The notes below the pieces were generated by a model, which had not been told where the DNA came from, did no database searches, and was given only the letters and a program-made list of their open reading frames with translations. Made by a program: the position numbers and the translations under genes. Positions 7,276 to 13,853 of a stretch of 16,372 nucleotides of DNA are shown here, one piece after another. Positions within the stretch are counted from its first letter, which is position 1. Each line of letters starts with the position of its first letter. Origin of the DNA: Candidatus Krumholzibacteriia bacterium (GTDB lineage Bacteria; Krumholzibacteriota; Krumholzibacteriia; LZORAL124-64-63); assembly GCA_030632925.1 (NCBI GenBank), contig DAOVTU010000009.1, positions 1 through 16,372 on the forward strand, written 5' to 3'.

Positions 7276-8439
7276 GTGTGTGGGGTCTGGGCGCTGCTAT
7301 TGGCAGCCCCAGCCTCCGGCCAGGTGTCTTTCGAGTTGCTGGACTTTCCGGGCCAGCAACGCTGGGCCGATTTTTCCCTCTCTCGTGACGGACAGAACAT
7401 GGGGTGCCTGCTCGGCGGTGAGGTCTACTGGTGGACTGCCATCGAGGGTTTCCGCTTCTTGAATGTTGGCAGCAATACTCCCGGTGGAGTGGGCATGTCA
7501 GCGGCGGGAAACGCGTTGATTGCCTCGCGAACAACCGATACCGGCACGGCTCCGGCGATCTGGTACCGGGACGGGTCATTCACCGAGCTGGGCGTTCTCA
7601 CTTCCAATTGTCGCGATGAGTTTCTCACTGATCTGGGCTACGACCTGAATGCCGACGGCACCATTGCCGTGGGCCGGGCCGATTCGTGCCAGATCGAAAA
7701 AGCGTTCATCTGGTCCCGGCAATCAGGCCCGCACAGCCTGGCCGGGGCCGCCCGGGCTGACAGCCGCAGCATGGCGGTTTCGGCAGATGGGCAGACCGTA
7801 GTCGGTTTTTGTGAGCATCCGACTGAAGGTTTTCGACGTCCGGCTGTGTGGCGAGACGGAGCCGGTCCTCATCTCTTCCTGGGTCATGGTCGTGTTGGCG
7901 AGGCCTTGAACATCAGCCTCAATGGCCAGATGGTCGTGGGCCAGGCGGAGATGGGTAGTGTCAATCTGCAGGCCTTTTGCTGGACGGTGGGGCAAGAACC
8001 CATCGCCCTGGGTAACCTGAGTGGTCGGCCGGCCGATTCGAGCCTGGCCAGCGCGGTTTCCAATGACGGCAAGGTGGTGGGTTGGAGCGGCGACGAGCTC
8101 TTTGGCGACCAGGAGGCTTTTATCTGGACGGCCCAGGTGGGCATGCGTTCGCTGGCCGATCTGGCTCTGGCCGCTGGTGTCGACTTGCCCGCCGGCATAC
8201 GGTTGACCAGCGCTCTGGACATTTCCGGTGATGGGACAACCGTTGTCGGGGTGGGGCGAGATGAAGACTGGAAACTGCGCTATTGGCGCATGCGCCTGGA
8301 CGACTCCATGAATCTGGTGCCGGTGGCCAAAGCCAAACCACCGGTGAATAAACGCGCAGAGCCAGTATTGCGCGATACGCTGGGAATTGATCGGGCCGAT
8401 ATGCTGCATCCGTTTCCGTTTGGCAAACGTCGCTACTAG
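7276..8439 (+). CDS. HAF-repeat secreted protein, paralogue of the upstream gene, no sorting-like domain
   Basis: This is 387 residues from the GTG at 7276; the frame extends upstream without an ATG. From GTG the leader is MCGVWALLLAAPASG|Q, hydrophobic but without the usual basic n-region. The upstream in-frame codons add IKYLKHI, which would give a textbook signal peptide if translation began at ATC 7255 (see the separate entry). The body has at least six HAF-type units with motifs such as NADGTIAVG, SADGQTVVG, SNDGKVVG and SGDGTTVVG, followed by strands such as AFIWSRQSG, PAVWRDGAG and AFIWTAQVG. Its last repeats (ADLALAAGVDLPAG) correspond to ADFFASRGVVLPAG in the preceding gene, so the two are paralogues. 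It lacks the NPFNP domain and ends in a basic, proline-containing tail (KPPVNK to FGKRRY). It is probably exported but handled differently from its neighbour; its function is unknown. Confidence 0.85.
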   Translation: MCGVWALLLAAPASGQVSFELLDFPGQQRWADFSLSRDGQNMGCLLGGEVYWWTAIEGFRFLNVGSNTPGGVGMSAAGNALIASRTTDTGTAPAIWYRDGSFTELGVLTSNCRDEFLTDLGYDLNADGTIAVGRADSCQIEKAFIWSRQSGPHSLAGAARADSRSMAVSADGQTVVGFCEHPTEGFRRPAVWRDGAGPHLFLGHGRVGEALNISLNGQMVVGQAEMGSVNLQAFCWTVGQEPIALGNLSGRPADSSLASAVSNDGKVVGWSGDELFGDQEAFIWTAQVGMRSLADLALAAGVDLPAGIRLTSALDISGDGTTVVGVGRDEDWKLRYWRMRLDDSMNLVPVAKAKPPVNKRAEPVLRDTLGIDRADMLHPFPFGKRRY

Positions 8440-8458
8440 CAGGAAGGCGAGAATCTTT

Positions 8459-8484
8459 AAGAGCGGTGCGTCAGCACCGCTCTT
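8459..8484 (+). terminator. Strong hairpin after the HAF genes, probable terminator without a clear U-tract
   Basis: AAGAGCGGTGC (8459-8469) pairs perfectly with GCACCGCTCTT (8474-8484) around a 4-nt loop, beginning 19 nt after the stop codon of the second HAF gene. The stem is G+C-rich as in an intrinsic terminator, but only TCTTGGGTT follows, so termination may be partial. It could instead protect the 3' end of the mRNA. Confidence 0.5.
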
Positions 8485-8488
8485 GGGT

Positions 8489-8494
8489 TATAAT
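8489..8494 (+). promoter_or_regulatory. Candidate -10 element (TATAAT) for the hybrid sensor gene
   Basis: A perfect TATAAT lies 56 nt before the sensor start codon, which would give a 5' leader of roughly 50 nt. No convincing -35 hexamer is visible: the region 16-18 nt upstream falls inside the preceding hairpin and reads GTGCGT. An activator or a weak -35 would be needed. Confidence 0.45.
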
Positions 8495-8550
8495 CGGGCT
8501 TCGTTGGCCATGTCGGCGTCGCTCAAAAAACTTCAACAGGGGAATCGTCC

Positions 8551-11500
8551 ATGAACAGACCGTTTCTGGTCTTTCTATTGTCATTGATTCTGGCCCAGTC
8601 GAATGCGGCAAATGCTGTGCCGCTTCGGTTCGAACACCTGACGGTCAACGACGGTCTGCCCGAAAATTCCGTGCGCTCCATCCTGCAGGACCGCCACGGC
8701 TTCCTCTGGTTCGGCACCCAAAACGGCGTGGCCCGTTATGACGGCACTGACATGATCATCCATCTGCCCGACCCCGAAGATCCCGGTAGCATCGGCATCC
8801 GGTTTGTCCTCGCCATGGCCGAGGACGACACCGGTGCCATCTGGCTGGGCTCCTATTCGTCCGGCATATCGCGCTACAATTCCAGTTCGGAAACATTCAC
8901 CAATTTTTCGAGTGACGGTGACAACGAACCCGGTCCGGGCATTGCGGAAATCGAAGCGGCCCCGGATGGCGTTTGGGTCACGTCCGGTGACGGTGGCCTC
9001 TACCGGGCGCGCGGGTCGCAATTTGAACGGATACCGGTGCCGCCTTTTGCCACCGGGCCGACTGGTGGCCTAACCGGTCTGGACGTCACTGCCGAAGAGT
9101 TGTGGGTCGGTTCGAGCCGGCAGGGGGTTGCGGTTCAGCACCGGACCAGCGGCCAATGGCAGCAGTTGCGCGCAGACAGCCAGGATTCCAAATCGTTGCC
9201 CAGTGATTTCGTGACGTTCATTCACCGTGACGGCGAGGGGCGGGTGTGGGTCGGCGGTCGGGCCGGCCTGGGGCTGTACCAGGGCAACGGACGCTTTACG
9301 GTCTTCAAGCCCCGGCCCGATCTGGGCGAGACGGAGGCCAACTATCTCGTGTGCGCCACCGAGGATGCCAAGGGCGGCATCTGGATCGGGTCGGCTGTTG
9401 GTCTGTACCATTTCGATCCGGCCACTGGTGAATTCACTCTCTATGCGCACGATCCGGAAAATCCGGACTCGCCGGTGATGGGGCCGGTGCTGAGCATCCT
9501 GTCGGACCAGTCCGGGATCCTGTGGGCCGGTTCGTGGCACACCGGACTCAACAAATACAACCCGGGCAGCAACAAGTTTGACGTGTATCTCCATGATCCT
9601 GACGATCCGGGCAGCCTGGATGCTGATGCCATCGGTACGATGTACGAGGACAGCCAGGGGATTTTGTGGGTCGGTACGGGAAGTCGCTCGGCCGGAGGCA
9701 CCATTGGCGGGTTGAATTATCGCAATCCCGGCGAGACCTCGTTCACCCGGATCCCCTTTCCCGAATTGGGCGATACGCGGGTTCGTACGGTGAACGTTAT
9801 CCTGGAATCCAGGGACGGAACCCTGTGGCTGGGCACCAACCTCGGTCTGTGGCAGGTGAATGAATCCAGGGACTTGATTCTGCGGCCTGCCACCACCGCC
9901 GATGCACCGGGCGCCCTGTTTCAGGGTATGGTCACTGACCTGACGATTGATAAGGCCGGGCGACTCTGGGTCGCCGCCTGGAACGGGGGGCTCTTCCGGT
10001 TGGACCCCCTGACAAAAACGTGGACGACGTATCTGGCCGATCCGGCTGACGCCCACTCGCTGCTCAGCAATGATCTGACTACGCTTTGCGTCGATGGCCT
10101 GGGCCAGCTCTGGGTCGGCGCCGACAGTGGGGGCCTTCAGATCTATGACCCGCAACGGGATCGCTTCGGTTTTGCCCTGGATCCGGAAGTGAACCTGGAA
10201 ACGGTGTTCCAGATCATTCCGTCCGGCCTGCAACAGGTTCTGGTCAGCACCGGCGCCGGTATCCTCAAGTGCGAACGAGGCCGGATCATCAGGTCCTATA
10301 CCACGCGCAATGGGTTGCCCTCGGATTACGCCGGCCGCATCGTCCTGGATCTGAACGGTGACCTGTGGGCTTCGACCGGCCTGGGTCTGGCCCGGGTCGA
10401 CGCCGAAACCGACGCCGTCACGGTCTTTGATTCCCGCGATGGCCTGCCCCGCAACGAGATCCATTTTGGCGTTCTGCAGACTGAGGACGGCCACCTATAT
10501 TTTGGCGGCCATCACGGCTTGATCTCGTTTCATCCGGACAGCCTGTTGGTCAATACGTACATTCCGCCGGTTCACATAACCGAAATCATGATCAGCGATG
10601 AAATCCTGGATGTGGGAGACGGGTCACCCATGACCGAGTCCCTAAATTCCCTGGATGAGTTGCGTCTGGGGCCGGATCAGAACGATATTTCGCTGACCTT
10701 TGCATCGCTGGATTATGCCCTGCCGGAAAGAAACCGCTACCGGTACCGCCTGGAACCACTCTATGAAGAGTGGCGCATCGCCGACGAAACCCATGCCGCC
10801 CACTACACGAATCTCGACCCCGGGACCTACACATTTGCCGTGCAGGGGTCCAATGGGGACGGAATTTGGAACGAGATTCCGACTTACTTGAAGATCATCA
10901 TTTCGCCGCCCTGGTACCTGACAATCTGGGCCCGGGCGCTGTATGTGCTGTCCTTCGCAGGCATGGTGATCATGATCTATCGGGTTCTGCTCAATCGCGA
11001 ACGCATGCGCATGGCGTTGGAGCTGGAGCGGACAGAAGCGAGCCATCTGCAGAATCTGGATCATCTCAAGTCGCGGTTTTTCGCGAATATCTCTCATGAA
11101 TTCCGCACGCCGCTGACTTTGCTGATGTCGCCCCTGCAGGGCCTGCAGGACAACCCGACCAGCGGCAGTCCCGAATTGTTCGGCACCATGGCGCGCAACG
11201 CCCGGCGCCTCGGGCGGCTGATCGACCAGCTGTTGGACCTGTCGCGGCTGGAGGCCGACCGCATGCCGGCCCGGTGGCGGCAGGGTGACTGGTGCCAGTT
11301 CATGCGGGCGCTGACTTCTTCGTTTTCGACCATTGCCGACCAGCGAGGCATCGTGCTGGAGGCGGTCTGGCCCAAGACCACCGATCCGGCCTGGTACGAC
11401 CGCGACATGATTGACAAGGTGCTGGTCAATTTGCTGTCCAACGCCGTGAAGTTCACGCCCAGTGGCGGCGAAGTGACCTCCACCGTGACAGTCGCCGAGA

Positions 11501-12669
11501 CGTCGCAGCCTCATGCCTGGCCGGGAGTGGCCGGCGAAGGCAGCACCATGGGCGAGGCGGTCATGATGACCATCACGGTGCACAACACCGGGTCCTTTAT
11601 CTCCGCCGAGGATCTCGAAAGTGTTTTTGATCGTTTCCATCAGGTGATCGAGAACGCGGATTTTGGTGATCTGGGATCAGGTATCGGCCTGGCCCTGGTC
11701 AAGGAACTGGTGGAGTGGTGTGGTGGTTCGGTCGGCGTCCAGAGCGACCGCGAAACCGGCACGACCTTTGTGGCCTCGATTCCGTTGTTCCACAGCCAAC
11801 CGCCAGGTCATGTGGCTTCGGTAGAGACTGAAGAGCCCCGGGCCAAGATGCCCCTGATGGAAAGCCCGGAGACGGACGCCGAGGAAGAAGATTTTGACGA
11901 AGCCGGCGACGGCGCCATGCCCACACTGTTGATGGTCGAGGACAATGCCGACCTGCGCAATTACGTGCGCACTGAACTGGCTGACGAATACCAGGTTCTG
12001 GTGGCCGCCAATGGACGCACGGGTCTGGACCTGGCCCGCCGGGAAATTCCAGACCTGGTTTTGAGCGACGTGATGATGCCGGAAATGGACGGCATCGAGT
12101 TGTGCCGGGTCCTGAAGGCCGATGACCTGACCAACCACGTGCCGGTGATCCTGCTGACAGCCAGGGCCGAAGCCGACAGCCGCCGCGAAGGTTTGGAATC
12201 CGGTGCCGACGACTATGTCGCCAAGCCTTTTGCCGTGTCGGAACTGCGGATCCGGATCCGCAACCTGATCGAACAGCGCAGGTTATTGGCCGAACGCTAT
12301 GACAAACTGGAAGTCGCGCGTCCGGGGCGGGCAGCCAATCCGGTGCCGTCGGCCGACGACCGTTTTCTGACCCGAGCCCGTGAGATCATCGCTGCCAACC
12401 TTGAAGATCCGGAGTTCCGGGTCGAGGCCCTGTGCAAGGAAATCGGCATGAGCCGGACTCAGTTGCACCGCAAGCTGAAGGCGGTGGCGGGTCGGTCGGC
12501 CGGCGACTTCGTGCGGGTCGAGAGGTTGAACAAGGCAGCCGAGTTGCTGGGTGAGGGCGAGGCCAACGTTACTGAAGTGGCGTACTCGGTCGGCTACCGC
12601 AGTCTGTCGCAGTTCGCCAAGGCTTTCCGTGAGCAGTTCGGCATGGCGCCTTCGGACTTCGAGGCCTGA
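8551..12669 (+). CDS. Hybrid two-component sensor: propeller sensor, histidine kinase, receiver and AraC-type regulator in one chain
   Basis: The product has 1372 residues, with AGGGGA (8538-8543) 7 nt before the ATG and a signal peptide at 1-22 (SNAANA). Fourteen Reg_prop units of the W-x-G type recur every 42-53 residues: Trp53, 98, 142, 185, 233, 278, 325, 373, 426, 473, 521 and 606, with Leu564 and Tyr650 in the Trp place. A Y_Y_Y domain (about 718-782) and one transmembrane helix (about 791-812) follow. The kinase has the H-box SHEFRTPLT (His849), N-box NLLSNAVKF (960-968), a G1-like NTGSFI (1012-1017) and G2 GSGIGL (1042-1047). The receiver (1125-1240) keeps Glu1130/Asp1131, phospho-acceptor Asp1173, Thr1203 and Lys1225. 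An AraC-type double helix-turn-helix fills 1271-1372. The propellers should sense a periplasmic ligand while kinase, receiver and DNA-binding parts are cytoplasmic. In Bacteroidetes such proteins often regulate adjacent polymer-use genes; here the neighbours encode secreted proteases and HAF proteins, a plausible target. Confidence 0.96.
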   Translation: MNRPFLVFLLSLILAQSNAANAVPLRFEHLTVNDGLPENSVRSILQDRHGFLWFGTQNGVARYDGTDMIIHLPDPEDPGSIGIRFVLAMAEDDTGAIWLGSYSSGISRYNSSSETFTNFSSDGDNEPGPGIAEIEAAPDGVWVTSGDGGLYRARGSQFERIPVPPFATGPTGGLTGLDVTAEELWVGSSRQGVAVQHRTSGQWQQLRADSQDSKSLPSDFVTFIHRDGEGRVWVGGRAGLGLYQGNGRFTVFKPRPDLGETEANYLVCATEDAKGGIWIGSAVGLYHFDPATGEFTLYAHDPENPDSPVMGPVLSILSDQSGILWAGSWHTGLNKYNPGSNKFDVYLHDPDDPGSLDADAIGTMYEDSQGILWVGTGSRSAGGTIGGLNYRNPGETSFTRIPFPELGDTRVRTVNVILESRDGTLWLGTNLGLWQVNESRDLILRPATTADAPGALFQGMVTDLTIDKAGRLWVAAWNGGLFRLDPLTKTWTTYLADPADAHSLLSNDLTTLCVDGLGQLWVGADSGGLQIYDPQRDRFGFALDPEVNLETVFQIIPSGLQQVLVSTGAGILKCERGRIIRSYTTRNGLPSDYAGRIVLDLNGDLWASTGLGLARVDAETDAVTVFDSRDGLPRNEIHFGVLQTEDGHLYFGGHHGLISFHPDSLLVNTYIPPVHITEIMISDEILDVGDGSPMTESLNSLDELRLGPDQNDISLTFASLDYALPERNRYRYRLEPLYEEWRIADETHAAHYTNLDPGTYTFAVQGSNGDGIWNEIPTYLKIIISPPWYLTIWARALYVLSFAGMVIMIYRVLLNRERMRMALELERTEASHLQNLDHLKSRFFANISHEFRTPLTLLMSPLQGLQDNPTSGSPELFGTMARNARRLGRLIDQLLDLSRLEADRMPARWRQGDWCQFMRALTSSFSTIADQRGIVLEAVWPKTTDPAWYDRDMIDKVLVNLLSNAVKFTPSGGEVTSTVTVAETSQPHAWPGVAGEGSTMGEAVMMTITVHNTGSFISAEDLESVFDRFHQVIENADFGDLGSGIGLALVKELVEWCGGSVGVQSDRETGTTFVASIPLFHSQPPGHVASVETEEPRAKMPLMESPETDAEEEDFDEAGDGAMPTLLMVEDNADLRNYVRTELADEYQVLVAANGRTGLDLARREIPDLVLSDVMMPEMDGIELCRVLKADDLTNHVPVILLTARAEADSRREGLESGADDYVAKPFAVSELRIRIRNLIEQRRLLAERYDKLEVARPGRAANPVPSADDRFLTRAREIIAANLEDPEFRVEALCKEIGMSRTQLHRKLKAVAGRSAGDFVRVERLNKAAELLGEGEANVTEVAYSVGYRSLSQFAKAFREQFGMAPSDFEA

Positions 12670-12684
12670 TAACTCGTATTTGAA

Positions 12685-12721
12685 AAAGGCGCCGCCGGCT
12701 CCCTGTGCCGGCGGCGCCTTT
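12685..12721. terminator. Bidirectional intrinsic terminator between convergent genes
   Basis: AAAGGCGCCGCCGGC (12685-12699) pairs with GCCGGCGGCGCCTTT (12707-12721) around a 7-nt loop. On the minus strand the stem is followed by five T residues (complement of A at 12683-12687), the better U-tract. On the plus strand three T follow. It sits 15 nt after the sensor stop codon and 18 nt beyond the minus-strand gene's stop, so it should end both transcripts. Confidence 0.88.
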
Positions 12722-12739
12722 CCCATCCTGCCCGATCAA

Positions 12740-13387
12740 TTACCGGTAGATGGCCTTCAAGTTGCCCCAGGAGGCGGCGTCGACAGCCACGGCTCCGTTG
12801 TCGCCTTCGATGAGCATGGCGCCATCCAGGCCCGGGGACCAGGCCATCCACATGGGCATGGGGAAGCCGAAGGCGTCGTAGGTGGGTGAGTCGGCGCCGA
12901 TGGCCGGCACACTCACGTGGATGTTGTTGGCGTTGGGCGCGTACGGGGTCAGACCGATCCAGTATTCGCCTTCGGCCAGGGCCACACCCAGCGTGGAAGC
13001 GGAGATTTCCAGAAAACCATTGCCCAGGGTCACGGCACTGGCCGTTACGGTTGTGCCAGTGCTCGGGTCACCCGTGGGGTTGGGGCCGACCTTGGGCTCG
13101 ATGTACAGCACGGCAGAGGTGACTCCGCCGGCCCAGGAAGCGTCGAAACCGTCGTAGTAGACCCGCACGGTGGCGATGGTCCAGCCACCGGCCGGCACGA
13201 CGATGTCATTGACGGTATACATGGTCGAGCCCATGGGCGGGCCGCCCGCGATGTTGTTGAAGAAGCCCTGGCTCCAGCTTTCGTAGCCCGTGGCCTGGTC
13301 CCAAAGTGTGGTCTGAGCGCTGGCCATGCTGGCCAGGGCGATCGCTGCAATCAGGGTCACGATGGTGATCATCTTCCGTGTACTCAT
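12740..13387 (-). CDS. Small secreted protein of unknown function
   Basis: The product is 215 residues, beginning MSTRKMITIVTLIAAIALASMASA|Q, a clear signal peptide cleaved after about residue 24. The frame stays open another 59 codons upstream, but the ATG at 13387 is preferred: an AGGA Shine-Dalgarno (13395-13398) sits 7 nt upstream and the signal peptide starts there. The mature part is rich in Gly, Thr, Val and aromatic residues with alternating beta-strand patterns (TIATVRVYYDGFD, TSAVLYIEPKVG, EYWIGLTPY), suggesting one all-beta domain of the type seen in exported 'choice-of-anchor' proteins. I cannot name a family with confidence. There is no FlgD-like C-terminal domain and no membrane anchor; the protein ends NLKAIYR. 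It converges on the sensor gene, sharing a bidirectional terminator, and diverges from the gene at 13854. Confidence 0.85.
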   Translation of the reverse strand: MSTRKMITIVTLIAAIALASMASAQTTLWDQATGYESWSQGFFNNIAGGPPMGSTMYTVNDIVVPAGGWTIATVRVYYDGFDASWAGGVTSAVLYIEPKVGPNPTGDPSTGTTVTASAVTLGNGFLEISASTLGVALAEGEYWIGLTPYAPNANNIHVSVPAIGADSPTYDAFGFPMPMWMAWSPGLDGAMLIEGDNGAVAVDAASWGNLKAIYR

Positions 13388-13479
13388 TTTAGGTTCCTTT
13401 GCTGGGTGCCTCCACCACGATGGAAGCCGGTTTTTGAAATTTGGGCTCGTGGGCCCTGGGTGGCTGTCGCCGCTCAATA

Positions 13480-13499
13480 AAATGACGGGTTTGTCATTT
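13480..13499. repeat. Short inverted repeat upstream of the small secreted protein gene
   Basis: AAATGAC (13480-13486) and GTCATTT (13493-13499) form a 7-nt inverted repeat with a 6-nt spacer, 93 nt upstream of the minus-strand start codon. The geometry would suit a dimeric regulator binding site. It could also be chance, because only one copy is seen. Confidence 0.3.
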
Positions 13500-13758
13500 C
13501 TCTTCGGTGGTCGCTCTTGCGAAGCCGTCGTGATGGACATTCGTGTCGCCGCAAGAGGTCTCATCGCAGTTGAGGCATAACTATATCCGGGGGGGATGTA
13601 ACGGCGCTAACGGGGGTGTTCCAGGCAGGTGTGCTTTTGTTCCCTACTGTTGCGTTTTTGTTCCGAATTGGGTTTGGGGGCGAATTTCTGGTGATCCGAG
13701 GCTCCGGCAGGGGCCAGACTTCGCAGTTTTGACAGGCGTGGTTCGATCCGGCCCGATA

Positions 13759-13767
13759 TGATATAAT
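13759..13767 (+). promoter_or_regulatory. Extended -10 promoter element for the large exported protein gene
   Basis: TGATATAAT is a perfect extended -10 (TG-N-TATAAT), 86 nt before the ATG at 13854; transcription would start near 13774. A perfect TTGACA at 13729-13734 lies 27 nt upstream of the hexamer, too far to act as the matching -35, but extended -10 promoters do not need one. Confidence 0.55.
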
Positions 13768-13785
13768 GAGTCTTCGGGCGGTGTG

Positions 13786-13819
13786 GTGGATAGGGTTGGG
13801 ACGTTGTTTTCCTATCCGC
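13786..13819 (+). promoter_or_regulatory. Stem-loop in the 5' leader of the large exported protein gene
   Basis: GTGGATAGG (13786-13794) pairs with CCTATCCGC (13811-13819), including one G-T wobble, around a 16-nt loop. It would sit close to the predicted 5' end of the mRNA, about 35 nt before the start codon, where it could stabilise the transcript or bind a regulator. No known riboswitch class is recognised. Confidence 0.4.
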
Positions 13820-13853
13820 ATCTTTGGGTAAGCAACTGTGTGGGGGGACACCC

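Larger units (their letters stand above)
13388..13853. other. 466-nt divergent intergenic region
   Basis: This separates the starts of the minus-strand small secreted protein and the plus-strand large exported protein. It holds a promoter candidate for the plus gene (13759-13767), a stem-loop in its leader (13786-13819) and a short inverted repeat (13480-13499). A second inverted repeat, CTCTTGCG/CGCAAGAG (13514-13521 and 13550-13557), lies on the minus gene's side. For the minus gene only a weak -10 candidate is visible (TATAGT, complement of 13580-13585). I see no tRNA, known riboswitch or convincing small gene here. Confidence 0.7.

Noticed and set aside
8466..8741. Plus-strand open frame overlapping the start of the sensor gene
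   Set aside because: It begins inside the terminator-like hairpin, lacks a Shine-Dalgarno and overlaps the well-supported sensor start.
9070..10494. Minus-strand open frame opposite the propeller region of the sensor
   Set aside because: Antisense of a repeat-rich gene; the apparent repetition mirrors the propeller units on the plus strand.
13388..13564. Longer N-terminus for the small secreted protein, starting at 13564
   Set aside because: It would bury the signal peptide 59 residues inside the protein; the ATG at 13387 has its own AGGA and starts the signal peptide.
13729..13767. TTGACA (13729-13734) paired with TATAAT (13762-13767) as a standard promoter
   Set aside because: The spacing is 27 nt, well outside the usual 16-18 nt; the extended -10 alone is the better explanation.
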